From the NCBI GenBank assembly GCA_937926415.1, contig CALBAF010000288.1, positions 1-10,135 on the forward strand: a stretch of DNA of 10,135 bases. The letters are read 5' to 3'. The notes beneath the pieces are model-generated. The model saw only the letters and a list, made by a program, of their open reading frames with translations, was not told the DNA's origin and did not search any database. Below, in pieces: positions 1 through 7,048 of this stretch. A program made the position numbers and the translations under genes. Position 1 is the stretch's first letter. Each line of letters begins with the position of its first letter. This stretch comes from an uncultured Actinomyces sp. (lineage in GTDB: Bacteria > Actinomycetota > Actinomycetes > Actinomycetales > Actinomycetaceae).

Positions 1-353
1 CCGCCCTCGTGGACGTTGCCGCGACGCCCGCTCTGCGCGAGGGCGTGCGTATCGTCGCCGGCGAGACGCGAGCCGTGCACGTGCACGCGCAGGAGGGCCA
101 CGCTGCAGACGTTGAGGCGCGCTGGCGCGAGACCCTGGGCGAGAGCGCCTGGATCCTCTCGCGAGACCAGATGAGCGCGCTCATCGGCCCCGGAGACGGC
201 GCCTCGATCATCGGTGACCTGCTGGTTCTCGCCCGCGGCAACGGCGGCATCGTAGATTCGCGGACCCAGAGCGCCTCGGCGATCGCGATGCCGGGCGTCC
301 ACGGCTCGCTCACCCCGACGGAAATGCGCATCCCCGTCATCGTCCTGTCTTAA
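1..353 (+). CDS. Alkaline phosphatase superfamily phosphodiesterase/nucleotide pyrophosphatase, C-terminal part
   Basis: This reading frame is open from the left edge (first full codon at base 3) to a TAA at 351-353, so the gene is cut at its 5' end; the GTG at base 9 is probably internal. About 116 residues are visible. The end has the pattern of metal-dependent phosphodiesterases of the alkaline phosphatase superfamily: a stretch with GDLLVLARG, then PGVHGSLTPTEMRIPVIVL. In this family the histidine of HGS helps bind the active-site metals, and the final hydrophobic strand closes the domain. Family members hydrolyse phosphodiester or pyrophosphate bonds; the substrate cannot be read here. 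No transmembrane segment is visible in this part. The gene converges on the SepH-tail gene, with a hairpin between them. The assignment rests on the C-terminal pattern only, so the subfamily is open. Confidence 0.72.
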   Translation, partial: ALVDVAATPALREGVRIVAGETRAVHVHAQEGHAADVEARWRETLGESAWILSRDQMSALIGPGDGASIIGDLLVLARGNGGIVDSRTQSASAIAMPGVHGSLTPTEMRIPVIVLS

Positions 354-374
354 GAAGACTTCGGGACATACGCG

Positions 375-406
375 AAGCGGCCGCTCATATCAGTGAGCGG
401 CCGCTT
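375..406. terminator. Bidirectional hairpin terminator
   Basis: A perfect 13-bp inverted repeat (375-387 with 394-406, arms AAGCGGCCGCTCA and TGAGCGGCCGCTT) encloses a 6-base loop. It lies 21 bases after the phosphodiesterase stop and 14 bases after the stop of the convergent gene. There is no long T tract on either side, which is common for actinobacterial terminators. Its position between two converging genes suggests that it serves both. Confidence 0.8.
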
Positions 407-420
407 GACGTGTGCATGGT

Positions 421-765
421 TTAGGACTTCGAGCCGAAGAGAATCTCATCCCAGCTGGGGACCGACCGACGGGTCTTCTTCGAGGAAGAGCGCGCCATCC
501 TCGAACCCGTCACTCCCTGAGTGGGAACGGACCCGGTCGCGCTCTCCTCGGCCTCGGCAGGAGAGGACTCAACGGAATCGGGCGCCGACACGGCCTTCAT
601 CGGGATCGCGGGGGTCGCCTGCTCCGCGGCCTTGTCCTCGTTGCCCTTGTCCTCACCGGAGGAAGCGGGGGTGTCGGACAGCCACGGGAGCACGCCCGAC
701 GAGGCCGGGGCCTCGAAGGGCGTGAGCTGCTTGGGATCGGGGGCGGCGAGCCAGTTCTCGTTCAT
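421..765 (-). CDS. Small hydrophilic protein with a SepH-like C-terminal tail
   Basis: This 114-residue protein has no signal peptide or membrane segment. Residues 1 to about 95 are low-complexity and rich in Ala, Ser, Glu and Pro, so probably disordered. A basic patch (SSSKKTRRS) is followed by SVPSWDEILFGSKS at the very end. That closing motif matches the conserved tail I know from SepH (DUF3071), an actinobacterial protein that binds FtsZ and aids septation. The N-terminal DUF3071/helix-turn-helix domain, which carries the FtsZ contact in SepH, is absent here. The ATG (765-763) overlaps by one base the TGA of the transporter gene upstream (TGATG), so translation is probably coupled; GAGG lies about 10 bases before the ATG. 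It could be a truncated SepH, a paralogue keeping only the tail, or an unrelated protein with the same partner-binding tail. The function is not established. Confidence 0.75.
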   Translation of the reverse strand: MNENWLAAPDPKQLTPFEAPASSGVLPWLSDTPASSGEDKGNEDKAAEQATPAIPMKAVSAPDSVESSPAEAEESATGSVPTQGVTGSRMARSSSKKTRRSVPSWDEILFGSKS

Positions 766-1451
766 CAGTCGAAGACCTCGTCCTTTTTCAGTCCCTCGGT
801 GCGGCGGATCGCCGCGATGACCGGGTAGGTGAGGGGCAGGAGAACAACCTCGAGCAGCACCTTGTAGAAGTACCCGGTGACGGTGTAGTTGATGAAGTTG
901 CCCAGCGACATCTCACCGTAGAAGAGAATCGTGCAAAACAGGATGGTGTCTGCGGCCTCGCCGACGATCGTCGAGCCGATCAGGCGGGCCCACAGGTGCT
1001 TGGAACCCCAGCGTCGACGGATCCACACGAGCACGTAGGAGTTCAGCAGCTGGCCAGCGAGGTAACCAACGAGCGAAGCCAAGACCGCACGCCATACGAC
1101 GCCGAGGACTGCGGCAAAAGCGTCCTGGTTTTGGTAATCGGGGGCCGGAGGCAGATACTGCACGACGAAGAATGTCAGGGAGGCCAACAGGGAAGCCACG
1201 AATCCCATGATGATGACGCGCTTAGCCCGAGCGAATCCGTAAACTTCCGACAGCACATCGCCGATGATGTAGGTGAGCGGGAAGAGGATCGCGCCCCCGT
1301 CGAAAATGAGGTAATGCGTGGACGTGCCGAGCATGAACGCCTTGGTTGCGGCGATATTCGAGATGAGCAGCAGTGCCACGAAGGCGACGGAGACGATGTC
1401 GAGGGCGCGCGTGGGGCGCGCCGATCCAGACGGGACCGGGCTTTCAGACAT
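765..1451 (-). CDS. yhhQ: Queuosine precursor transporter, YhhQ/VUT (DUF165) family
   Basis: This 228-residue polytopic membrane protein has about six hydrophobic segments and a short polar N-terminus, the usual length for the family. Family signatures are LLISNIAATKAF near residues 28-39, FPLTYIIGDVLSEVYGFARA near 57-76, YLAGQLLNSYVLVW near the middle, and GSTIVGEAADTILF near 159-172. YhhQ-type carriers import 7-deazaguanine queuosine precursors (preQ0/preQ1, or queuine in some members) used in tRNA wobble-base modification; which one is used here cannot be told. The ATG at 1451-1449 has GAGG about 9 bases upstream. The stop overlaps the start of the SepH-tail gene, so the two form a two-gene unit. 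I found no preQ1 riboswitch pattern in the roughly 140-base leader, which is shared with the divergent ABC-F gene. Confidence 0.9.
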   Translation of the reverse strand: MSESPVPSGSARPTRALDIVSVAFVALLLISNIAATKAFMLGTSTHYLIFDGGAILFPLTYIIGDVLSEVYGFARAKRVIIMGFVASLLASLTFFVVQYLPPAPDYQNQDAFAAVLGVVWRAVLASLVGYLAGQLLNSYVLVWIRRRWGSKHLWARLIGSTIVGEAADTILFCTILFYGEMSLGNFINYTVTGYFYKVLLEVVLLPLTYPVIAAIRRTEGLKKDEVFD

Positions 1452-1581
1452 GGGAGTGGACCTCGCTTAGGTGCGTAGATAACGGTTAATTCCGACACCC
1501 ATTGTGCCCGCATCTTGCGTGATCATGCGCAACAGGGCCGGCTTTGGCTCGGGTTGATTCGCCCACACGCACCCCTCCCTC

Positions 1582-1594
1582 TACTCTTGGAGGG
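1582..1594 (+). promoter_or_regulatory. Probable -10 element giving a leaderless ABC-F mRNA
   Basis: TACTCT at 1582-1587 fits the TANNNT form of actinobacterial -10 boxes. It is followed by exactly six bases and then the GTG start at 1594, so transcription would begin at or next to the start codon. No good -35 is seen at 16-18 bp; TTGATT at 1554-1559 is 22 bp away. A GGAGG at 1589-1593 directly touches the GTG, too close for a normal ribosome binding site, which favours leaderless initiation. Confidence 0.55.
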
Positions 1595-3207
1595 TGATTA
1601 ACGTCCAGGACTTCTCTTTGCGAATCGGTGCCCGCGAGCTCGTCAACCATGCGAGCTTCCGGATCGATAAGGGCATGTGCATCGGCCTCGTGGGCCGCAA
1701 CGGCGCGGGTAAGACGACGACGATGCGGCTTCTTGCAGGCGAAGGCGACCGTGGCGGTGCCGCCGAATTCACGGGCACGATCTCGTCGAACGGCACGGTT
1801 GGTTACCTGGCGCAGGACACGCACGTGGGCGATCCGTCGATGAAGGCCCGTGACCGCATCATCTCCGTGCGCGGTATCGACTCGATTATCGCGCGTATTC
1901 GCAAGGCCGAACACGAGATGTCCACGACCGAGGGTGCCCGTCAGCAGCGCGCGATGGAGCGCTACGTCAAGCTGGACCAGCAGTTTACGAACTCGGGCGG
2001 CTGGGCAGCCAACGCAGAGGCTGCCCAGATCGCGCACTCTCTTGGCCTCGAGGAGCGGGTCCTTGATCAGACCCTCGACACGCTGTCGGGTGGCCAGCGT
2101 CGCCGCGTCGAGCTGGCGCGTGTGCTCTTCTCCGACGCCGATGTTCTCCTGTTGGACGAGCCCACGAACCACCTCGATCATGACTCGATCGTCTGGCTGC
2201 GCGACTGGATTAAGACGTTCCCCGGCGGCGTCATGATCATCTCCCACGACGTGAAGCTACTGGGAGACACCGTCAACCAGGTCTTCTACCTGGACCCGAA
2301 TCGTGCGCAGATCGATATCTACCACCTCGGGTGGGCCGCGTACCTCAAGCAGCGCGAAGAAGACGAACGTCGTCGCCGCAAGGAACGTGCTAACGCGTTG
2401 AAGAAGGCCGAACACCTCAAGGCCCAGGGCGAGAAGATGCGCGCCAAGGCCACGAAGGCCATCGCCGCTCAGCAGATGCTGCGCCGCGCCGAGGAGCTGT
2501 TCGCCCAAGCCGGAGCGGAGATCGTCCAGGAGAAGGTCGCGCGCCTGCGTTTCCCGGATCCTGCTCCATCGGGCCGCGTGCCGCTCACCGCCGAAGGCCT
2601 GTCCAAGTCCTACAGCTCACTCGAAGTGTTCACCGGTGTTGACCTGGCCATTGATCGCGGTTCCAAGGTCGTCGTGCTTGGGTTGAACGGTGCCGGTAAG
2701 ACCACGCTGCTGCGGCTGTTGTCAGGCATCGAGGAACCCGACTCGGGGCGCGTCGTTCCCGGCCACGGCCTCAAACTCGGCTACTACGCCCAGGAGCACG
2801 AGACTCTCGACGAGGCGCGAACGATCCGCGAGAACATGGCCGAGGCAGCACCGACCCTCGACGATACTCACGTGCGCAACATCCTGGGTCAGTTCCTGTT
2901 CCAGGGAGACGACGTCGAGAAGCCCGTGTCCGTTCTCTCCGGCGGTGAGAAGACACGTCTCGCACTCGCGACGCTCGTGTCCTCCGGCGCGAACGTCCTC
3001 CTCCTCGACGAACCCACCAACAACCTCGATCCTGCCTCGCGCGAGGAAATCCTCTCCGCTCTGAGGGACTACGAGGGTGCGGTCATTCTCGTCACCCACG
3101 ACCCCGGAGCCGTGACCGCGCTGAATCCCGAGCGCGTCCTGCTGCTGCCCGACGCTGACGAGGATCTGTGGGACGACAGCTACCTGGACCTCGTGACCCT
3201 CACCTGA
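1594..3207 (+). CDS. ABC-F family ATPase (twin ATP-binding cassettes, no membrane domain)
   Basis: This 537-residue protein has two ABC cassettes in tandem and no transmembrane segment, the ABC-F layout. Cassette 1 has Walker A GRNGAGKTT at residues 34-42, signature LSGGQ at 164-168 and Walker B with D188-E189 (DEPTNHLD). Cassette 2 has GLNGAGKTT at 363-371, LSGGE at 448-452 and D472-E473 (DEPTNNLD). Both catalytic glutamates are present. Between them, about residues 250-302 form a strongly charged Lys/Arg/Glu/Ala helical linker like the P-site tRNA-interaction motif. ABC-F proteins act in the cytoplasm on ribosomes, as translation factors (EttA type) or in protection against ribosome-targeting antibiotics. 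Which subgroup applies is not decided; nothing nearby points to resistance. The GTG start gives the family's usual MIxV opening and appears leaderless. It is a single-gene unit, convergent with the importer operon. Confidence 0.92.
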   Translation: MINVQDFSLRIGARELVNHASFRIDKGMCIGLVGRNGAGKTTTMRLLAGEGDRGGAAEFTGTISSNGTVGYLAQDTHVGDPSMKARDRIISVRGIDSIIARIRKAEHEMSTTEGARQQRAMERYVKLDQQFTNSGGWAANAEAAQIAHSLGLEERVLDQTLDTLSGGQRRRVELARVLFSDADVLLLDEPTNHLDHDSIVWLRDWIKTFPGGVMIISHDVKLLGDTVNQVFYLDPNRAQIDIYHLGWAAYLKQREEDERRRRKERANALKKAEHLKAQGEKMRAKATKAIAAQQMLRRAEELFAQAGAEIVQEKVARLRFPDPAPSGRVPLTAEGLSKSYSSLEVFTGVDLAIDRGSKVVVLGLNGAGKTTLLRLLSGIEEPDSGRVVPGHGLKLGYYAQEHETLDEARTIRENMAEAAPTLDDTHVRNILGQFLFQGDDVEKPVSVLSGGEKTRLALATLVSSGANVLLLDEPTNNLDPASREEILSALRDYEGAVILVTHDPGAVTALNPERVLLLPDADEDLWDDSYLDLVTLT

Positions 3208-3250
3208 GGATGCGTCGCCACGGCCGACACCATGGCGAGGATAGAGCGAA

Positions 3251-3280
3251 GGCCGGGACTGGGAACACCCAGCCCCGGCC
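3251..3280. terminator. Bidirectional hairpin terminator between ABC-F and importer operon
   Basis: The arms GGCCGGGACTGGG (3251-3263) and CCCAGCCCCGGCC (3268-3280) pair with one A/C mismatch across an AACA loop. The hairpin starts 43 bases after the ABC-F stop and lies 12 bases beyond the stop of the importer ATPase on the other strand. There is no clear T tract. Its place between converging genes supports a two-way terminator. Confidence 0.78.
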
Positions 3281-3292
3281 TCGTCCTTAGCC

Positions 3293-4066
3293 TTAGAGCA
3301 CCTTGGAGAAGAACTCCTTGGTACGCTCCGACTGCGGGTTATCGATGACCTCGGAGGGAGCTCCGGCCTCGACAATCACACCACCGTCCATGAAGACGAC
3401 CTGGTCGGCGACCTCGTGGGCGAACCCGATCTCGTGGGTGACAACAGCCATCGTCATACCCGACGCGGCCAGGTCCTGCATAACCTGGAGCACCTCACCG
3501 ACGAGCTCAGGATCGAGCGCGGAGGTCGGCTCATCAAAGAGCATGATCTCGGGATCCATGGCGAGCGCACGGGCGATGGCAACTCGCTGCTGCTGGCCGC
3601 CCGAGAGTTCGGCGGGGTAGTGGTCCGCGCGATCGGCCAAGCCAACGCGATCGAGGAGCTCGAGGGCCTGCGCTCGCGCCTGCGCTTTCGGGCGCTTCAG
3701 CACCTGAACGGGTGCCTCCATGACGTTCTCCAGCGCGGTCTTGTGCGGGAAGAGATTGAAGCGCTGGAACACCATGCCGATACGAGAACGCTGAGCAGCG
3801 ATCTCCTTATCGTGGCGCTCGTGCAGCACGCCATCCTCGTCCTCGCGGTAGCCGAGCAGCTCACCGTCGACGTACACGCGGCCGGCGCTGATGTCCTCAA
3901 GCATGTTCAGGCAGCGCAGGAGCGTCGACTTGCCAGAGCCCGACGGGCCAAGGATGACGCAGACCTCGCCGGAAGCGATATCCAGGTCGATGCCCCGCAG
4001 GACGTGCAGGTCGCCAAAGAACTTGTGGACTCCGCGAACGGAGACCATGGGCGTCGTGGTCGTCAT
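3293..4066 (-). CDS. Polar amino acid ABC importer, ATPase subunit (GlnQ/HisP type)
   Basis: This 257-residue protein is a complete single-cassette ATPase. It has Walker [10 protein letters not shown] at residues 40-48, Q-loop FQRFNLF around Q101, signature LSGGQQQR at 154-161, Walker B/D-loop FDEPTSALD at 177-185 with catalytic E179, and switch histidine H211 in VVTHE. It powers uptake of a polar amino acid through the permease encoded just before it. Residues about 72-92 form a charged insert before the Q-loop, and [10 protein letters not shown] follows it. Both recall HisP of the histidine/lysine/arginine importer, a hint but not proof of a basic substrate. Its ATG overlaps the permease stop in an ATGA (4066-4063), so translation is probably coupled. 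It is the last gene of the receptor-permease-ATPase operon and ends before the shared terminator. Confidence 0.94.
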   Translation of the reverse strand: MTTTTPMVSVRGVHKFFGDLHVLRGIDLDIASGEVCVILGPSGSGKSTLLRCLNMLEDISAGRVYVDGELLGYREDEDGVLHERHDKEIAAQRSRIGMVFQRFNLFPHKTALENVMEAPVQVLKRPKAQARAQALELLDRVGLADRADHYPAELSGGQQQRVAIARALAMDPEIMLFDEPTSALDPELVGEVLQVMQDLAASGMTMAVVTHEIGFAHEVADQVVFMDGGVIVEAGAPSEVIDNPQSERTKEFFSKVL

Positions 4067-5025
4067 GGTGTCACATCCAAAAACTTGAGTTTGGTGGCCT
4101 TGGCGTCGTCATCGTCATCGGAAGAAGATGACGTGGCGGGGGAGTGGGCGCCAGCGTTGTCGCGGCGCTCGAAGCCCTTGCCGTAGTACTTCTCGATGAA
4201 GGACTGAATCCACATGAGGAGACTCGTGATGACGAGGTACCAGATCGCGGCGGCGATGAGCAGCGGAACCGGCGCGAACGTCGACTGACCACGCTGACGT
4301 GCGATGAAGGTCAGCTCGAGGGTAAAGGGGATCGCCGACACGAGAGACGTCGTCTTGAGCATCGAAATTGTCTCGTTGCCGATCGGAGGCACGATCACAC
4401 GCATTGCCTGAGGGAGGATGATGCGGCGGAAGATCGTCGTCCGAGGCATACCGAGTGCGGTTGCAGCCTCCCACTGGCCCTTCGAGACGCTCAGCAGACC
4501 CGCACGCATGATCTCTGCGAGGTACGCGCCTTCGTTCAGGCCCAGGCCAATGAACGCCATCCAGAACGGCGTGAAGTACGTGGCCGTATCAAACGTCAGC
4601 TCCCAGCCCCACAGCGAGCCGAGGAACGGCACACCGAAGGAGAGCTTCGGGTAGAGCGTGGGCAGCAGCGACCAGAAAATCAACTGCGTGTAAATAGGCG
4701 TGCCACGGAAGAACCAGATGTAGGCCATCGCCACCCAGCGCAGGACAGGATTCACCGACTGACGCATGATAGCCATGGTGATCGCCAGCGCGGTGCCAAC
4801 CACCATCGCAAGGATCGTCAGGATGATCGTGAACAGCACGCCCTGCATGATGGAACGCGAGAACAGCCACTGGAACACGACCTGCCACTGGAAGTTTGCG
4901 TTCGTCACCAGCGCGTGGGCTGTCATTGCCGCAAGGATTGCTGCGACAATCGCGCTCACCCACCTCCCCGGGCGGGGCACCGGTTTCGCGTCGATCAGCT
5001 CGACGCCGTCTTTGATGGTTGCCAT
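4063..5025 (-). CDS. Polar amino acid ABC importer, permease subunit (HisM/GlnP family)
   Basis: This 320-residue membrane protein has about five or six hydrophobic segments. The first is at roughly residues 23-42, then 60-88, 95-124, 150-172, 205-235 and 254-275. The cytoplasmic EAA coupling loop that docks on the ATPase is clear at about 186-205 (EAATALGMP followed by IILPQA), and the FFRGTP motif typical of this family is at 105-110. A single permease gene implies a homodimer. The C-terminus is unusual: after the last segment come SSSSDDDDD (residues 299-307) and a short charged tail, acidic low-complexity sequence not needed for the family fold. The ATG at 5025 lies 7 bases after the receptor stop, and its GAGGA ribosome binding site overlaps that stop codon. 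Its own stop overlaps the ATPase start. Confidence 0.94.
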   Translation of the reverse strand: MATIKDGVELIDAKPVPRPGRWVSAIVAAILAAMTAHALVTNANFQWQVVFQWLFSRSIMQGVLFTIILTILAMVVGTALAITMAIMRQSVNPVLRWVAMAYIWFFRGTPIYTQLIFWSLLPTLYPKLSFGVPFLGSLWGWELTFDTATYFTPFWMAFIGLGLNEGAYLAEIMRAGLLSVSKGQWEAATALGMPRTTIFRRIILPQAMRVIVPPIGNETISMLKTTSLVSAIPFTLELTFIARQRGQSTFAPVPLLIAAAIWYLVITSLLMWIQSFIEKYYGKGFERRDNAGAHSPATSSSSDDDDDAKATKLKFLDVTP

Positions 5026-5032
5026 GAGATCC

Positions 5033-5977
5033 TCAGTCGTTCGTCGCCGGGTTCAGCTCGGCGGTGGTCAGTGCAGCGTTCTGCGCGCCGTAGGTGGCCA
5101 GGATGTCCTTCAGGTAGCCGTTGTCCATCAGGTACTGCATCGCCTTCTGAACGGCCTGCGTCAGCTGCTCGTCGTTCTTGTTCACGGCCACGCCCTGCGG
5201 GGCGGACTCGACAACGTCACCGACCTGCTCGATCTTGCCGTCCGACAGAGTGGCGGTATAGCCAATGACCGTCGAGTCAGCCAGGGTGGCGTCGTACTGG
5301 CCACCGATCACCTTCGTAGCGATGTCAGTCTGCAGGTCGTGCGGCATGATCGTGATCTTGTCCTTGCCCTGTGCCACGCACTTCTCCGACAGCTCGGTCG
5401 CGTAGTCTTCCTGCGCGGTTCCGGTCTGCACGCCGATCGTCTTACCGCAGGGGTTGGTCGGATCGAAGTTCTTCGGATTTCCCGCGGCAACGCCGTACGC
5501 GGAGCCCACCTCAACGTAGGAGATGAGGTTTGCCTGCTCCTCGCGCTCAGAGGTGATCGTGAAGGAGGAGATACCAACGTCGAACTTGGTGCCCAGCGCC
5601 GGAATGATGGTCGGGAATTCTGCGTGGTTGGTGGTTCCCTCGTTCAGGCCCATGACCTTGGCGAGCGCCTTGTTGATGTCGACGTCGTAACCCTGCGCGG
5701 TCTGCGAATCGTCTCCCAGGAACTCGGCCGGGGCGTAGTCGGCAGAGGCACCGTTACGCAGCGTGCCGCGCTCCTTGACCTCGTCGGGCACGAGGGCCGC
5801 GATCTCGTCGACGGTCGGGATCTTCGATACGTCGTACGAGCTTGTGGCTGCGGTGGTCGCCGAGGTCTCTGCTCCGTTCGTCGACGAGCTGGTCGATGTG
5901 GGATCAGCGCAGGCGGCGAGGGGGAGAGCGGCTGCGGCCGCTAGTGTGATGAGGGCGTGTGCCTTCGACATGGTCAT
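5033..5977 (-). CDS. Amino acid ABC importer receptor lipoprotein, SBP family 3 (operon copy)
   Basis: This is a 314-residue extracellular solute-binding protein. I chose the ATG at 5977 because GGAAGG lies 6 bases before it; an in-frame ATG 54 bases further upstream lies outside that arrangement and would add 18 non-signal residues. The N-terminus is a lipoprotein signal with lipobox LAAC (C23), followed by a Ser/Thr-rich tether to about residue 47. The family 3 fold follows: GYDVDINKALAKVMG at 96-110, DVGISSFTITSERE at 133-146 with R145 as the likely amino acid carboxylate ligand, and IGVQTGTAQE at 181-190. C177 and C200 are also conserved in the neighbouring paralogue and may form a disulfide. 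It is the first gene of the operon and delivers substrate to the permease. The substrate is probably a polar, possibly basic, amino acid, by inference from the ATPase and the operator only. Confidence 0.93.
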   Translation of the reverse strand: MTMSKAHALITLAAAAALPLAACADPTSTSSSTNGAETSATTAATSSYDVSKIPTVDEIAALVPDEVKERGTLRNGASADYAPAEFLGDDSQTAQGYDVDINKALAKVMGLNEGTTNHAEFPTIIPALGTKFDVGISSFTITSEREEQANLISYVEVGSAYGVAAGNPKNFDPTNPCGKTIGVQTGTAQEDYATELSEKCVAQGKDKITIMPHDLQTDIATKVIGGQYDATLADSTVIGYTATLSDGKIEQVGDVVESAPQGVAVNKNDEQLTQAVQKAMQYLMDNGYLKDILATYGAQNAALTTAELNPATND

Positions 5978-5983
5978 GATGTG

Positions 5984-5989
5984 CCTTCC
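5984..5989 (-). promoter_or_regulatory. Ribosome binding site that sets the operon receptor start
   Basis: On the minus strand GGAAGG stands 6 bases before the ATG at 5977 and 12 bases before the next in-frame ATG at 5971. This favours 5977 and argues against the longer reading from 6031, which would begin upstream of the site. Confidence 0.65.
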
Positions 5990-6022
5990 GATGGGAGTGG
6001 GCCAAGGCCCGTGATTGCTACC

Positions 6023-6059
6023 ATTATGCACCCATATGCATCTAAATGCATATTATGCG
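6023..6059 (-). promoter_or_regulatory. Phased TATGCA operator and -10 of the importer operon
   Basis: In this AT-rich block the half-site TATGCA occurs, exactly or with one change, at 6025-6030, 6035-6040, 6045-6050 (AATGCA) and 6054-6059 (TATGCG). The spacings are 10, 10 and 9 bp, so all lie on one face of the helix. Read on the minus strand these are TGCATA repeats. CATAAT at 6028-6023 (minus strand) would serve as a -10 and overlaps the promoter-proximal half-site, so a bound protein should block transcription. The last pair also makes a near-palindrome, TGCATA-T-TATGCG. The pattern resembles actinobacterial ARG boxes bound by ArgR; the regulator is inferred. Confidence 0.6.
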
Positions 6060-6073
6060 TAGCGTGTTGTGTG

Positions 6074-7009
6074 TCAGTCGACGCTGGGGTTGAGTTCGGC
6101 GGTAGTCAGGGCTGCATTCTCGGCTCCGTAGGACGCCAGAATGTCGTTGAGGTAGCCGTTGTCCATGAGGTACTGCATCGCCTTCTGGACCGCCTCAGCA
6201 AGCTGCGCGTCATCCTTCGCGACCGTCACGCCCTGAGGAGCCGACTCAAACGTGTCGCCAAGCTGCTCAATCTTGCCGCTCGACTGAGCGCTTGTGTAGC
6301 CGATGACCGTAGAGTCGGCGAGGGTTGCGTCGTACTGGCCGCCGCTCAGCTTGGTGGCAATGTCCGTCTGGAGCTCGTGAGGCATGACGGCGATCTTGTC
6401 CTTGCCGGCTGCAACACACTCGTCAGAGAGTGTGGCCGCGTATTCTTCCTGAGCCGTGCCGGTCTGAACCGCAATGGTCGCGCCGCACGGGTTAGAGGGA
6501 TCAAAATTCTTCGGATTGCCAGCAGCGACGCCCCATGCGGATCCGACGTTCAGGTAAGACACCATGTTGACTTGCTGCTCACGCTCGGAGGTAATGGTGA
6601 ACGATGAGATGCCCACGTCGAACTTTGTGCCGAGAGCGGGGATGATCGTCGGAAACTCCGAGTGCTTGGTTTCTCCAGCGTTGAGACCCATGACCTTGGC
6701 GAGTGCCTTGTTGATGTCAATGTCATAGCCAATGGGGGTCTGCCCATCAGTATCCATGTATTCGGCAGGTGCGTATCCGGTAGAGGATCCGTTACGCAGG
6801 GTGCCCCGTTTCTTAATGTCGTCGGGAACGAGCGCTGCAATCTCGTCGACGGTCGGGATCGATGAGATGTCGTAGTGTGAGGTAGTTGATGTGGCTGCCC
6901 CCGTCGTCGCGTCTGCCGTACTCGTACTCGTCGTGGGGTCTGCGCATGCGGCCATTGCGGTCGCAGTACTGGCCAGGGTGAGCGTGGCGAGAATCTTCTT
7001 GGCGTGCAT
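6074..7009 (-). CDS. Amino acid receptor lipoprotein, SBP family 3 (second, orphan copy)
   Basis: This 311-residue receptor is closely similar to the operon receptor along its whole mature length. Long identical blocks cover the PTVDEIAALVPD region, the ligand-arginine region TITSERE, and the last 30 or so residues, including KAMQYLMDNGYL. The differences are spread out and include many silent base changes, suggesting an old duplication kept under selection. The ATG at 7009 has GAGGA 8 bases upstream; the lipobox is MAAC (C22), a less common form with Met at -3. A Ser/Thr-rich tether follows. The family 3 landmarks are present, as are the paired cysteines (C175, C198). No permease or ATPase gene is attached to it, so it probably feeds the adjacent transporter. 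I see no terminator in the 96 bases before the operon receptor, so read-through is possible. It has its own phased TATGCA control region. Confidence 0.93.
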   Translation of the reverse strand: MHAKKILATLTLASTATAMAACADPTTSTSTADATTGAATSTTSHYDISSIPTVDEIAALVPDDIKKRGTLRNGSSTGYAPAEYMDTDGQTPIGYDIDINKALAKVMGLNAGETKHSEFPTIIPALGTKFDVGISSFTITSEREQQVNMVSYLNVGSAWGVAAGNPKNFDPSNPCGATIAVQTGTAQEEYAATLSDECVAAGKDKIAVMPHELQTDIATKLSGGQYDATLADSTVIGYTSAQSSGKIEQLGDTFESAPQGVTVAKDDAQLAEAVQKAMQYLMDNGYLNDILASYGAENAALTTAELNPSVD

Positions 7010-7048
7010 GATTATGTTCCTCAGTATCCGTATTTCAAGCGGGGTTGT

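Noticed and set aside
393..828. Plus-strand open frames over the SepH-tail gene
   Set aside because: Arg/Pro/Gly-rich translations antisense to the coupled yhhQ/SepH-tail unit, with no family match.
1452..1593. preQ1 riboswitch upstream of yhhQ
   Set aside because: I looked for the short pseudoknot pattern of preQ1-I on the minus strand and found no matching stem, loop or A-rich tail; other classes cannot be fully excluded by eye.
4144..5944. Two long plus-strand open frames (4144-5268 and 4766-5944) opposite the permease and receptor genes
   Set aside because: They are antisense to well-supported importer genes, overlap each other, are rich in Arg/His or low-complexity residues and match no family. 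Long antisense frames are expected in high-GC codon usage.
5978..6031. Longer N-terminus for the operon receptor starting at 6031
   Set aside because: The extra 18 residues would precede a good lipoprotein signal peptide, would include the ribosome binding site in the coding region, and would begin inside the promoter/operator area.
5957..6607. A plus-strand open frame opposite the second receptor that resembles the antisense frame over the first receptor
   Set aside because: The resemblance is a by-product of the sense genes being paralogues; it crosses the operator region and has no ribosome binding site or family match.
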